A stretch of 64,000 bases of DNA from Heliomarina baculiformis. Its GTDB lineage: Bacteria > Pseudomonadota > Alphaproteobacteria > Rhodobacterales > Rhodobacteraceae. This document shows positions 1-9,099 of this stretch, one piece after another. Numbering within the stretch: position 1 is the first letter of the stretch; each line of letters begins with the position of its first letter. The notes under the pieces were generated by a model. That model made no database searches and was not told the DNA's origin. It saw nothing but the letters and a program-made list of their open reading frames with translations. The position numbers and the translations under genes were made by a program. The stretch lies in assembly GCF_019966545.1 (NCBI RefSeq), contig NZ_JAIMIC010000001.1, forward strand, positions 620,001-684,000, given 5' to 3'.

Positions 1-510
1 ATCGGCGATGGCGCCTGCCCCAGTGCCGCTGATCGGCTGGACGATGTCGAACCGGCTGATGCGCTCACGCACGACGAGATCGGGCGAGCCAATAGCGAAT
101 TGTCCGGTGAGCCGGAAAGTCCCGTCGATCTGGGCCACCATCTGTTCGACGCGGACCTCGACGCGGGCATGGGGCGGTTCGGTGAGCGGCCATGGTTCAG
201 TCATCGCCGCCGCGTTCGACCCTGTATCGAGATTGCGCGCGAGCATCAGGGTAAAGCCGCGTACCGGGTTATCGGCCCAGATCGCGTTGGCGACGGGGCG
301 CAGCGCGCCATCCTCGGATTGCACCATGATCTCGGCCGAAGACACGTAATCCGGCAACGTCACATCGCGCACCTCGATCGTCGAAAGCGGCACCCGCACC
401 TGCTGCGTCGGGGCCGGTGTGTCGATCAGGTAGCGCCCCGATGTCGCGCCGCAGCCTGCTAGGACGGCGATGGCGGCTAGGGAGACGAGGCTTTTTCTGA
501 AACGGGTCAT
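1..510 (-). CDS. pqiC: PqiC-family intermembrane transport lipoprotein (3' end beyond window)
   Basis: This is an outer-membrane lipoprotein expected to pair with the MCE-domain protein PqiB in lipid transport across the envelope. The reading frame is open from the ATG at 508-510 to the window edge (170 codons), so the C-terminus is missing. The N-terminus has a basic then hydrophobic signal and a lipobox LAGC at residues 17-20, which fits lipidation at Cys20. It starts 4 bases after the pqiB stop, which fits the usual pqiABC order. The family call rests on position, lipobox and general composition (ABC-type transport auxiliary lipoprotein); I recognise no unique motif. Confidence 0.75.
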   Translation of the reverse strand, partial: MTRFRKSLVSLAAIAVLAGCGATSGRYLIDTPAPTQQVRVPLSTIEVRDVTLPDYVSSAEIMVQSEDGALRPVANAIWADNPVRGFTLMLARNLDTGSNAAAMTEPWPLTEPPHARVEVRVEQMVAQIDGTFRLTGQFAIGSPDLVVRERISRFDIVQPISGTGAGAIAD

Positions 511-514
511 CAGG

Positions 515-2602
515 TCACTTTCCGAACAAAAGGGAATTGGGGCTGCGCTCAATTTCGCGGGCGAGCGAATTGACGGTGCGCGCGGCGGCGCTGATTTCGC
601 GCAGCATGGTCAGGGTTTCGCGGTTGAAATCCGACCGATCGCCATAGGCGGCGATCAGGCGTTCCGAGCGTGCCAGAAGCGCATCGAGCCGCTGGGTGAG
701 TGCCGGCAGATCGGCAGTGGCTGTTTCCAGCGACTCTGCCGCCCCTTGTGCGGAGGCGAGCGCCGAATTGGCGTTTTCGACCGCACCGCCTTCGCGCAGG
801 TCGGCAAGGATTGTGCGCACCTCATCAAGCGCGGCGCTGACCGAGCTGGGCAGATTGCGCGCCTGTTCCGTGTCGATCAGGCGGTCGGCACTGTCGAGAA
901 AATCGGTGGCGGCATTCATGACCTCGTCGGCAGGAAGCCCCTGCACCTTGGCACTGAGCGCGCGCAGATCCTCGATCAGCAGTGGCAGGCTGTCCGAGGT
1001 GGCGGTGACGCTGGCCAGCGTGGCATCCGCGTTTTCCAGCGTCTGTACAAGCTGGGCAATCGCCCCCTGTCGGTTGATTTCTGCAACGGTGCTGCGCAGT
1101 TCTTCGATGGTGCCGCGCAGCTCGCCCGGGATCGCCTGCGTATCCTCGCCACCTATGAAATTACGCGCATCGCCCAAGAGCGCCGTGATCTGTTCCGGCA
1201 CCGCGCGGGTGGCCTCATCGCTTGCGACCGCCTGAATACTGGCAAGGGTGTTGGTGGCCTGCGCAATCAGCTCTTCGATCTTGAGGCTGTTGACCCGCTT
1301 CATCACCCCTTCGAGGGTGGCGTTGATATCCTGGAAATCCGTCGGGACACTGGGGATTTTCGGAAAAGGCTCAGCGTCAAGATCCAGCGCCGCTTCCCCC
1401 ACATCCTCGATTTCAACAAGTTCGACGATCAGCGATGAGGAAAGCAGGTTGGCCCGTTGCAAGCGGGCACGAACCCCGTTCGCGACGGCGGAACCGATAA
1501 AGTCATAAACGTCGTCGGCCGTAGCTTCGGCATCAAGCCCCATTAGCTGCGGATCGATCCGAAGCGTCACCATCTGCTGCACCTGAAGATCACGCCCGGT
1601 GTCGTTCATAAAGGCGGCGATGGTTTCGATTTCACCGATCTTGAGACCTTCGTAGAGCACCGATGCACCGGGGGCGAGGCCCGAGACCCCGTCCTCAAAT
1701 ACGGTCGACATGCGCACCGTGTTGGTCGAAACGCGGGCAAAAGCGTTTTCACGGGCCGTTGCCTCATCGGGGTAGAGTTCGTAATCCTGCCCGGGTTCAA
1801 TCGCCTCGCCGCCCGAAAAGAAGGTGTTGAAGGCAATACCCCCGCTGATCAGTGCCGCAAAGCTGCCCACGTCGAGTTTCAGCCCATCGGCGCCGAAAGA
1901 GACCTGAAAACCGGAGGTGTCCCAGAAGCGGGTCGCGGTGGTCAGGTATCTGTCATGGGGCGACTCGATAAAGGCATCCACCGTCACCACCGAACCGTTC
2001 TCGCTAAGCTGCGGGCTTTCGGTGCGCCCGACCTGCACACCGCGATAGAAGACGGGCGATCCTGCGGACATGATGTTTCCATCCGCCGTGCGCAGGGTCA
2101 CGCGGGTGCCTTTTTCGTTATTGTCGATCAAGGGGCGACTTTCGAGACCGGTGAACCGGGTCTGCTTTTCGCCGGGTGTACCGTCCCAGTTGCCCTCGAT
2201 GTAAACGCCCGACAACACGGTCGACAGACCGCTGACCCCTTCGGCGGTGACTTCGGGGCGGACCACCCAGAATTGAGATTCGGCATCCATGAACGGAGCG
2301 ACGGCCTTTTCGACCCGGGCCGAAACGATCACCTTCGACAGGTCGGAAGAGAAGTTGACCGCATCGACCGTGCCGATAACCACGTCGCGGTAACGCAGGG
2401 TGGTTTCACCCGCCGCGACGCCGGAGGCGTTTTCGAATTCGATATGAATCAGCTCGCCCTGATCGCTGTAGCTGCGCCAAGCGATGAAGAGCGTGACGGC
2501 AAGCGCTAGCAGAGGAAATAGCCAGACCATGGAAATATTCCGCCAAGGCGGCGGCTTGCCGTGGTTGACCTTCATCGTTGCGGGGCTTGGGGTATCGGTC
2601 AT
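515..2602 (-). CDS. pqiB: PqiB-type MCE-domain protein, intermembrane lipid transport
   Basis: The 695-residue protein has one N-terminal membrane anchor (about residues 27-43) after a short cytoplasmic tail. Three MCE/MlaD-like domains follow (about 45-140, 160-220 and 290-400), then a long helical, coiled-coil-like C-terminal region (about 420-695). In the family, MCE domains form stacked hexameric rings in the periplasm and the helical part forms a needle-like channel for lipids towards the outer membrane. It overlaps the upstream pqiA gene by 4 bases (ATGA) and is followed by the pqiC lipoprotein, so the operon is pqiA-pqiA-pqiB-pqiC. Length is slightly above that of E. coli PqiB. Substrate identity is inferred from the family only. 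Confidence 0.9.
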   Translation of the reverse strand: MTDTPSPATMKVNHGKPPPWRNISMVWLFPLLALAVTLFIAWRSYSDQGELIHIEFENASGVAAGETTLRYRDVVIGTVDAVNFSSDLSKVIVSARVEKAVAPFMDAESQFWVVRPEVTAEGVSGLSTVLSGVYIEGNWDGTPGEKQTRFTGLESRPLIDNNEKGTRVTLRTADGNIMSAGSPVFYRGVQVGRTESPQLSENGSVVTVDAFIESPHDRYLTTATRFWDTSGFQVSFGADGLKLDVGSFAALISGGIAFNTFFSGGEAIEPGQDYELYPDEATARENAFARVSTNTVRMSTVFEDGVSGLAPGASVLYEGLKIGEIETIAAFMNDTGRDLQVQQMVTLRIDPQLMGLDAEATADDVYDFIGSAVANGVRARLQRANLLSSSLIVELVEIEDVGEAALDLDAEPFPKIPSVPTDFQDINATLEGVMKRVNSLKIEELIAQATNTLASIQAVASDEATRAVPEQITALLGDARNFIGGEDTQAIPGELRGTIEELRSTVAEINRQGAIAQLVQTLENADATLASVTATSDSLPLLIEDLRALSAKVQGLPADEVMNAATDFLDSADRLIDTEQARNLPSSVSAALDEVRTILADLREGGAVENANSALASAQGAAESLETATADLPALTQRLDALLARSERLIAAYGDRSDFNRETLTMLREISAAARTVNSLAREIERSPNSLLFGK

Positions 2603-3234
2603 TCAGTTGCGGCCTCTTCCGCGTCCCATATCATTCTGGGGTCAAAGCTTTGGGCAGATAGCATGGTAAAGACAACCGACAAAGCGAAGGAGATCGCCGC
2701 GATGCCCGGATGGATGTTGGCGACAAAGTTGAACTGCACCAGCGAAGACAGGATAGCCACCACAAAGACGTCGATCATCGACCATCGGCCGATGAATTCG
2801 ACCACTTCGTAAAGAACCTGGCGGCCATGGTCGGACATGGTCGCACGGTGGCGCACACTGTAGGCGAGATAGGCGATGGCGATAAACTTGCCGACCGGGA
2901 TCATGATCGAGGCGAAGAACACAACCCCCGCAACGAAATAGGAATGATGGTCGATCAGTTCGATCACGCCGCCGAGGATCGTGTTCTTGTACTCCGTACC
3001 CAGCGTATTGGTGATGAGCATCGGGTAGAGGTTCGCCGGGAAATAGATGATCAACCCGGCAATCCACCACGCCCAGACCCGTTGCAGGCTGGTCGTGTCG
3101 CGGCTTGAAAGATGCGCACCGCAACGTTCGCAGCGCTCGACGCCCTGCAAATGCACACGACCGCAGCCGGTGCAGGCGACAAGCCCGGCCTGTCGGGCGG
3201 TCAGGAGCGGCGTTGGGTTTCCAGCGTTTTCCAA
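2599..3234 (-). CDS. pqiA: PqiA-family membrane protein, second (C-terminal-half) unit
   Basis: An integral membrane partner of PqiB, with a zinc-ribbon-like pair of CxxC motifs near the N-terminus (ACTGCG and CERCG) and four hydrophobic segments. It corresponds to one half of E. coli PqiA, which carries two such domains in one chain. No ATG lies near the expected start. I chose TTG at 3232-3234; GTG at 3247-3249 is also possible. Either overlaps the end of the preceding pqiA-like gene by 30-50 bases in another frame. An in-frame ATG at 3390 would add a non-homologous, arginine-rich leader, so I rejected it. The stop overlaps the pqiB start as ATGA. Confidence 0.75.
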   Translation of the reverse strand: MENAGNPTPLLTARQAGLVACTGCGRVHLQGVERCERCGAHLSSRDTTSLQRVWAWWIAGLIIYFPANLYPMLITNTLGTEYKNTILGGVIELIDHHSYFVAGVVFFASIMIPVGKFIAIAYLAYSVRHRATMSDHGRQVLYEVVEFIGRWSMIDVFVVAILSSLVQFNFVANIHPGIAAISFALSVVFTMLSAQSFDPRMIWDAEEAATE

Positions 3235-3890
3235 ATCGTCAACTTGCACATGAATGTATCTTTGATGGTGGTCACCAGCACCAGCGCCACCAGCGCCCAG
3301 AAGGCAGGGCCAACCGAGACTGTCGCCATCCCGGCGATCTTGACCAGCGCTACGGCGACACCGACGATAAAGATCTCGGCCATGGACCATGGCCGCAGGG
3401 TCTGGGCGAGCCGAAAGGCGCGTGCCGCGTGGGGACGCGCCGGACGGTCGAATATCAACGGGCCAATGGCATAGATGATCGCCATGAGCCGCACCGCAGG
3501 TAGCACCACGACAAAAGCGGCGACCGCGAAGGTCAGCGGCAGCAGCATGCCGTCGGAAAAGGCCATGATCGCATCAAGCACCGAGCTGTGCTGTTCAAGC
3601 CCAGAGGCGCTCAGGTCGAGAAAGGGAAAGAAGACCACGGCGATCATAAGGATAAGCGCGGTCACCGCCAGTACCACGATCCGCGTCATCGCCCCGCCCT
3701 TCGGAGCCATAAGGATCTCGTTGCAGCGCATACACCTTGCGCGCGCACCTTCAGGCACGTCCTGCATGTGATGCAGCGTGTCACAGTTCGGGCAGGCAAC
3801 AAGTTCGGACGGATCGAGCCGCGTCTCGGTCACGGGGTGTCTCTCATGCAGGCAGTTTATCCTTGGATCGAACCGGTTACCAGCCGACAT
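3201..3890 (-). CDS. pqiA: PqiA-family membrane protein, first (N-terminal-half) unit
   Basis: The first of two half-length PqiA proteins (229 residues). The N-terminus carries a metal-binding CxxC...CxxC pair (CPNCD and CMRCN), followed by four hydrophobic helices (about residues 68-90, 108-135, 165-185 and 192-210). In this family the protein anchors or gates the PqiB lipid-transport assembly in the inner membrane. A GTG about 17 codons downstream (before TETRLDPS) is an alternative start, since homologues often begin close to the zinc ribbon. It lies 57 bases after the ExoD-like gene and overlaps the second pqiA unit. Confidence 0.8.
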   Translation of the reverse strand: MSAGNRFDPRINCLHERHPVTETRLDPSELVACPNCDTLHHMQDVPEGARARCMRCNEILMAPKGGAMTRIVVLAVTALILMIAVVFFPFLDLSASGLEQHSSVLDAIMAFSDGMLLPLTFAVAAFVVVLPAVRLMAIIYAIGPLIFDRPARPHAARAFRLAQTLRPWSMAEIFIVGVAVALVKIAGMATVSVGPAFWALVALVLVTTIKDTFMCKLTIWKTLETQRRS

Positions 3891-3947
3891 AGGGCGCCGC
3901 CGCAGTTGGGAAAGCCGTCCTTCTCGATTGAGGGCACTGGGACCGAT

Positions 3948-4565
3948 CTACATGACAACAAAGCACCCGATCGAACCGACTGTGCCGAGAAACACAAAAG
4001 CGAGAAGACAATAAAGGCCATCCCGAACCAGCAGGCCCAGTGCAAAGAGAACCACGGCCGAGCCAAGCAGCGAGGAACTGAACGGCACGAGTTCCAGCAG
4101 AGGCATCACCGCACCGCAAATAAGGCAGGCGGTTTCGGTTACCCAACGCGCGGGACGACGCACCAAAAGACGTAATCTCTTGCGTGAATGGCGGTCGAGA
4201 AAGGCAGCCGGCCGCTCCATTTTTTCGGTGGCCGTGCGCAACTTATCTGAAGGGATGCGCTGTTTCATCAGCCATTGTGGCAGCCACAGATGGTCCCGGT
4301 TGAACAGCATCTGGATCGAGACGATCGCGATCAGCAGGCCGCAAATACTCGAGAACAGCGGTATGCCGGAGAGCGGGGTAACCACCGCCAGCGCGGGCGC
4401 CATCAGCACCGGCACGAACGACGCTTCGCCCAGCGACTTTATCGCTTCCTGCAGCGATGTCTTTTCGCCCGTGGCCGCATTGCGCAGCGAATCCACGATA
4501 TCGCTCACCGAACCTGGCCCAGTTGCCTCTGGCATCGCGCCTGTCTGATCAAAACTTGTTGACAT
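3948..4565 (-). CDS. exoD: ExoD-family membrane protein (exopolysaccharide synthesis)
   Basis: A 205-residue protein with a polar N-terminal region (about 1-45), then paired hydrophobic segments at about 50-85, 135-170 and 175-203, matching the ExoD architecture. ExoD was first described in rhizobia as needed for normal exopolysaccharide production and alkaline tolerance; its biochemical role is unsettled. It is the promoter-proximal gene of the run leading into pqiA-pqiB-pqiC and is divergent from the molybdoenzyme gene at 4714. Shared transcription with pqi is inferred from orientation and the 57-base gap. Confidence 0.8.
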   Translation of the reverse strand: MSTSFDQTGAMPEATGPGSVSDIVDSLRNAATGEKTSLQEAIKSLGEASFVPVLMAPALAVVTPLSGIPLFSSICGLLIAIVSIQMLFNRDHLWLPQWLMKQRIPSDKLRTATEKMERPAAFLDRHSRKRLRLLVRRPARWVTETACLICGAVMPLLELVPFSSSLLGSAVVLFALGLLVRDGLYCLLAFVFLGTVGSIGCFVVM

Positions 4566-4713
4566 GCGTAGATAACGCCGCCTTTTTCATCTGGTTCCCG
4601 TCGTATGCGGGGTATTCGGGCCGACGGCGTCAATTCCCGGCTGCGCCCCATTCAAGCTGTGCCGGTCCGATGATAGAGATGCTTAAAGCCGCCAGAATTC
4701 AAGGATCAAGAGC

Positions 4714-7017
4714 GTGAACGACCTGAAACGCGACCTGCTGACCACCAGCCATTGGGGCGCCTACCGTATCGACCGCGAGGGCGGGCGAGTCACCGGCTTG
4801 CGCGCTTTCGAGGAAGACAGCGATCCCTCGCCCATCGGGCAGGGAATCGTCGACGTGCTGGATGCGCCAACCCGGATTTCGCAGCCGATGATCCGGAAAA
4901 GCTGGCTAGAGGGCGGACCGGGCACTGCCGGAGACCAACGTGGCAAGGAAGCCTTTGTGCCGGTCAGCTGGGCCGAGGCAAGCCGTCTGGTCGCGGGAGA
5001 GCTTGACCGGGTGCGCCACGAACACGGCAATCAAGCGATCTATGCCGGATCCTATGGCTGGGCCAGCGCCGGACGGTTCCACCATGCGCAAAGCCAGATG
5101 AAACGCTTCCTGAACTGCATCGGTGGGTTCACCCGCTCGGTGAACACATACAGTTATGCCGCCGCCGAAGTGATTGTGCCGCATGTGCTGGGCAGCTTCT
5201 TTGACCATCCGGCCCGGACCACAAGCTGGGAGTCCATCGCCGAGAACTGCGAGCTGTTCGTGGCCTTTGGCGGCGTGCCGTTGAAGAACGGGCAGATCTC
5301 CCAAGGTGGTCTGGGCAATCACGTCCAGAAAGCTGGCGTTCTGAAAGCGCATGAGAACGGCGTTGCCTTCGTGAATATCTCGCCGCTGCGCTCGGACATA
5401 ATGGAGGATGCGGACGCGGAGTGGCTGACGGCCCGCCCCTCGACCGATGCCGCGCTGATGCTGGGGCTTGCGGGTGTGCTGCTTGAGGAAGGCCTGCACG
5501 ACGCGGGCTTCCTCGACCGCTACACGGTCGGGTTTAAGCAGCTTGCCGATTACCTGCGCGGCAAAGAGGACGGCATCGTCAAGAATGCCGACTGGGCTGC
5601 CGGTATCTGCGACCTGCCCGCTGACAAAATCCGAGAACTTGCCCGGAGGATGGCCGCGAAACGCACGATGATCTCGGTGAGCTGGTCGCTGACCCGACAG
5701 GATCACGGCGAACAACCCTATTGGGCGTCCATCGCGCTGGCGTCGATGCTGGGTCAGATGGGCCAGCCCGGCACCGGTATCGGTTTTGGCTATTCGGCGA
5801 TGAACTATCTCGGCGCGACCCGGCGCGAGGTCGACTATGCTGCTTTGCCGCAGGGTCAGAACGGGGTGATTGATTTCATCCCCGTCGCACGGGTGACCGA
5901 TATGCTGGAAAACCCCGGCGCAGCTTACGACTACAACGGCCAGCGCCGCACCTATCCGGATATCAAGCTGGTCTGGTGGTCGGGCGGCAACCCGTTCCAC
6001 CACCATCAGGACCTGAACAGGATGCGGCGCGCCTGGGCGGGGCCAGACACCATCATCGCCAACGAATGGTGTTGGAACGCGCTGGCGAAACACGCAGATA
6101 TCGTGCTGCCCTGCACCACAACGATGGAACGCTCGGACATCGCGCTGACTTCGCGAGATCCCTACCAGATGGTGATGGACCAAGTGATGGAACCGGTCGG
6201 ACAGGCCCGCGACGATCACGACATCTTTCGCGGTATCGCGGCGGAGATGGGCGTCGAGGAGGCCTTTACCGAGAACCGCAACCCCGAGGAATGGCAGCGC
6301 TGGATCTACGACGTGTCGCGCCAGCAAGCAGCGCGCAGCGGGGTCGAGATGCCAAGCTGGGATACTTTCCAACGCGACGGCTGGTTCCGAGTCCCGCCGC
6401 CAGAAAAGCCAACGGTGATGATGGATGAATTTTACGCCGATCCCGAGGCGCATCCGCTGAAGACGCCCAGCGGCAAGATCGAACTGTTTTCTGATAGGAT
6501 CGCCGGTTTCGCCTATGACGACTGCCCCGGCCACCCGGCGTGGATGGAGCCGCGCGAATGGCTGGGGGCCGCGCCCGAGGGAGCGTTGCACATGATTTCG
6601 AACCAGCCGCGCACCAAGCTGCATTCGCAGCTGGATCACGGCTCGGTCAGCCGCGCGGATCGTATCCAGGGGCGCGAGCCGCTGTTGATGAACCCCGAGG
6701 ACGCGAAAGCGCGGGGGTTAAGCGACGGTCAGATCCTGCGGGTCTATAACGCGCGGGGCGCCTGCCTTGCGGGGCTACGGATCAGCGACGAGATCATGCC
6801 CGGTGTCATCCAAATCAGCACCGGCGCGTGGTACGACCCCGATGGGGATACCTGCCGTCATGGCAACCCGAATGCGGTGACGCTCGACAAGGGCACATCG
6901 CGCCTTGCGCAGGGGCCGACCGCGCATTCCTGCCTTGTCATGGTCGAAGCCTTCAACGGCCCCCTGCCCGAAACGCAGGCCCATAATCCACCGGAAATCC
7001 TGCCCGCGCGGCGGTGA
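4714..7017 (+). CDS. Molybdopterin-dependent S-/N-oxide reductase, cytoplasmic BisC/TorA type
   Basis: A 767-residue DMSO-reductase-family enzyme expected to bind bis-MGD and reduce S-oxides or N-oxides (biotin sulfoxide, methionine sulfoxide, TMAO or DMSO). The motif GSYGWASAGR at about 112-121 contains Ser118, which matches the serine molybdenum ligand of DMSO/TMAO/biotin-sulfoxide reductases. There is no [4Fe-4S] cysteine motif and no twin-arginine leader (the N-terminus is MNDLKRDLL), so it is probably cytoplasmic like BisC rather than periplasmic like DorA/TorA. The start is GTG at 4714. No cytochrome or chaperone gene is adjacent, which favours a BisC-like repair or scavenging role. Exact substrate is unknown. 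Confidence 0.85.
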   Translation: MNDLKRDLLTTSHWGAYRIDREGGRVTGLRAFEEDSDPSPIGQGIVDVLDAPTRISQPMIRKSWLEGGPGTAGDQRGKEAFVPVSWAEASRLVAGELDRVRHEHGNQAIYAGSYGWASAGRFHHAQSQMKRFLNCIGGFTRSVNTYSYAAAEVIVPHVLGSFFDHPARTTSWESIAENCELFVAFGGVPLKNGQISQGGLGNHVQKAGVLKAHENGVAFVNISPLRSDIMEDADAEWLTARPSTDAALMLGLAGVLLEEGLHDAGFLDRYTVGFKQLADYLRGKEDGIVKNADWAAGICDLPADKIRELARRMAAKRTMISVSWSLTRQDHGEQPYWASIALASMLGQMGQPGTGIGFGYSAMNYLGATRREVDYAALPQGQNGVIDFIPVARVTDMLENPGAAYDYNGQRRTYPDIKLVWWSGGNPFHHHQDLNRMRRAWAGPDTIIANEWCWNALAKHADIVLPCTTTMERSDIALTSRDPYQMVMDQVMEPVGQARDDHDIFRGIAAEMGVEEAFTENRNPEEWQRWIYDVSRQQAARSGVEMPSWDTFQRDGWFRVPPPEKPTVMMDEFYADPEAHPLKTPSGKIELFSDRIAGFAYDDCPGHPAWMEPREWLGAAPEGALHMISNQPRTKLHSQLDHGSVSRADRIQGREPLLMNPEDAKARGLSDGQILRVYNARGACLAGLRISDEIMPGVIQISTGAWYDPDGDTCRHGNPNAVTLDKGTSRLAQGPTAHSCLVMVEAFNGPLPETQAHNPPEILPARR

Positions 7018-7020
7018 GGC

Positions 7021-8388
7021 TCAGCTTTCCGCCGCGACCTGCGCGGGGAACCGGATCGACACGCAGAGGCCGGGCGCATTGTCAGACAGTTGCATGCTGG
7101 CCTCGTGCAGTTGCGCCACGACCGAGACAAAGCTGAGGCCAAGCCCGCTGCCCGGGGTGTTGCGGCTGCGGTCGAGGCGGTAGAGGCGCTGCACGACCTT
7201 TTCCGCCTCCGCCTCGGGGATACCGGGGCCGGTATCGGCCACGTCTAACACGACCTCACTGGCTTCTTGGCGCAATCGCACGGATATCTCAGAGCCTGCG
7301 GGCGTATGGCGGATCGCGTTTTCGATCAGGTTCGCCATGAGTTGCAGCAGCAGGTTCCGTTCTCCAAGGACCGGCGCGACGTTGGGTTCGCATTCGACCG
7401 TCAGCTTGTGGCCGCTGTCGCTGACCATCGGTTCGTAGAGTTCGACACAGGTTTCTACAAGCGCGCCCATATCGAGCCGGGAGAATTGCGATTTGGGTGA
7501 GCCGGATTCGATCTGGGCGATCTGCAGCAGCGCGTGAAAGATCGACACGATGCGTTCCAGTTCCTCATTCGCCGCATCGACCAGCGCGCGCGACTCGCCA
7601 TCGAGATGCGGGTCGCGGGACAGGTCATCCAGATGCACGGCGACGCGCTGGATCGGCGTTTTCAGGTCATGCGCGATGTCCGAAGACACCTGCCGCAGCG
7701 AATTAACGGAGCTTTCCTGAGCCCGTGCCATCTGGTCGATCTTGGCACCGATTTCGGCAAGGTCGTCAGTCCACCCCTCGCCCGGCCGCACCCGCGCCGC
7801 AAGGTTACCAGAGGTCAGTTGATCGAGCGTGTTCCCGACCTGCTGGACATGCCGCGCCCCGCGCCGGGCAAGATAATAGCCACCGCTCAGCGCGATCAGA
7901 ATGGTCGGAAGCAGGCTGAGCACGAGGATGTTGAAAAACACGCCACGCAGGGCTGTGATCTCGCTGCGCGATCGCGCCACCGTCAGCTGCCCGCCATAAA
8001 GACGGGTTGTCAGCGCGAGGTACTGGCCATGCAGCTGCGGGCTGTTTTCGTCAAAGGATACCACGTGATAGCCTTCGCTGTCGCGCTTGATCGCGGCGTT
8101 GCCAAAACGGCGTCGGGTTGGAGAAACATAGCTGAGGATCATGCGTTCGGGGTCGGTTTCTGCGGCCTCGGCCTGCACCAATCTGGCGAGCGCATTGGCG
8201 CTTGGCGCGGCGCGAAACCCGGCGAGGTCCTGCGTCAGATCAGCCCGCATCGCCTGTTCCATAGAACGCTGGGTGAAGACATAGCTGGCTCCAAGGCTCA
8301 GCAGGCTGACGGCGGCAAAAACAAGGACCAGCCCAAAGGCCAGCCGCAGCGGCATGGAACGCAGCAGGGAAGGTCTGCGCACGCTCAT
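7021..8388 (-). CDS. Sensor histidine kinase (HAMP, HisKA, HATPase)
   Basis: The inner-membrane sensor of a two-component pair (455 residues). Two membrane segments (about 15-38 and 148-172) enclose a periplasmic sensor region of about 110 residues. HAMP lies at about 173-225, a HisKA domain has the H-box DIAHDLKTP with His240, and an ATPase domain carries an N-box (LMANLIENAIRH), G1 (DTGPGIP) and G2 (GSGLGLS). Its start overlaps the response-regulator stop as ATGA, so the two are translationally coupled. The partner regulator is divergent from an HtrA-like protease, which suggests an envelope-stress signal. That is inference from position. Confidence 0.9.
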   Translation of the reverse strand: MSVRRPSLLRSMPLRLAFGLVLVFAAVSLLSLGASYVFTQRSMEQAMRADLTQDLAGFRAAPSANALARLVQAEAAETDPERMILSYVSPTRRRFGNAAIKRDSEGYHVVSFDENSPQLHGQYLALTTRLYGGQLTVARSRSEITALRGVFFNILVLSLLPTILIALSGGYYLARRGARHVQQVGNTLDQLTSGNLAARVRPGEGWTDDLAEIGAKIDQMARAQESSVNSLRQVSSDIAHDLKTPIQRVAVHLDDLSRDPHLDGESRALVDAANEELERIVSIFHALLQIAQIESGSPKSQFSRLDMGALVETCVELYEPMVSDSGHKLTVECEPNVAPVLGERNLLLQLMANLIENAIRHTPAGSEISVRLRQEASEVVLDVADTGPGIPEAEAEKVVQRLYRLDRSRNTPGSGLGLSFVSVVAQLHEASMQLSDNAPGLCVSIRFPAQVAAES

Positions 8389-9056
8389 GCGTCGATCCGG
8401 TAACCCGCGCCACGCACGGTCTTGATCAGCTCGGTCTCGAATGGCTTGTCCACCTTGGCGCGCAACCGACTGATATGGGTTTCAACCACATTCGTGCCCG
8501 GATCGAAGCTGATGTCCCAGATCGCTTCGAGCAGCATGGTGCGCGTCTGCACCCGCCCCTTGCGGCGCAGCAGGTGCTCCAAAATGGCGAATTCGCGCGG
8601 CAGCAGGTCGATCTCTGTCCCGCTGCGGGTAACACGCCGCGAGATCAGATCCATTTCCAGATCCCCCGCCCGCAGGACGCTTTCCCGGTCGATGGATTGC
8701 GGTCGGCGCGACAGGGCAGCAACGCGCGCGGAGAGCTCCCCGAAAGCGAAGGGTTTGACGAGGTAATCGTCACCCCCCGCGTTCAGCCCCTCGATCCGGT
8801 CATCGACGCTGCCGAGCGAGGTCAGGAACAGGACCGGCGTCAGGTTGCCCGCGCCGCGCAGGGTCTTGACCAGCGTCATGCCGTCGATTTCGGGCAGCAT
8901 TCGGTCGACGATCATCACGTCATAGGTACCCGAAGTCGCCTGTATCAGCCCCTCGCGCCCGTCTGCGACGAGATCCACGCTCGCCCCTTCCTCGCGCAGG
9001 CCGCGGGCGATGTATTCTCCGGTTGTCACGTCGTCTTCCACGACAAGCAGTTTCAT
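8385..9056 (-). CDS. OmpR/PhoB-family response regulator
   Basis: The 223-residue regulator has an N-terminal receiver domain with the acidic pair at residues 8-9, phosphoacceptor Asp51 in VDRMLPEIDG, and the conserved Lys in the VKPF motif. A C-terminal winged-helix DNA-binding domain follows (about 125-222). I chose the ATG at 9054-9056, giving MKLLVVEDD as in most family members. An ATG immediately before it (9059) is equally well placed behind a GAGG ribosome-binding site; the frame upstream to 9086 is not family-like. It precedes and overlaps the kinase gene and faces the protease gene at 9285 across a 228-base divergent region. Confidence 0.9.
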   Translation of the reverse strand: MKLLVVEDDVTTGEYIARGLREEGASVDLVADGREGLIQATSGTYDVMIVDRMLPEIDGMTLVKTLRGAGNLTPVLFLTSLGSVDDRIEGLNAGGDDYLVKPFAFGELSARVAALSRRPQSIDRESVLRAGDLEMDLISRRVTRSGTEIDLLPREFAILEHLLRRKGRVQTRTMLLEAIWDISFDPGTNVVETHISRLRAKVDKPFETELIKTVRGAGYRIDA

Positions 9057-9081
9057 CATCCACCTCGCAGTCCGGTCCCGC

Positions 9082-9099
9082 ATCACGGGTGCCCGTGAT
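9082..9099. promoter_or_regulatory. Inverted repeat upstream of the response regulator
   Basis: ATCACGGG-TG-CCCGTGAT has two perfect 8-base arms and lies about 25 bases before the regulator start. Its core CGGGTGCCCGT occurs again, identically, at 9147-9157 in the same divergent intergenic region. This could be an autoregulatory operator or a 5'-UTR hairpin; which one is not decided by sequence. Confidence 0.45.

Noticed and set aside
3235-3390. ATG at 3390 as start of the second pqiA unit
   Set aside because: The added residues are arginine-rich, lie wholly inside the first pqiA gene and do not resemble the family; homologues begin near the zinc ribbon.
4906-6639. A 577-codon open frame opposite the molybdoenzyme
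   Set aside because: It has no recognisable domain, composition typical of antisense frames, and the plus-strand gene carries conserved molybdenum-ligand motifs.
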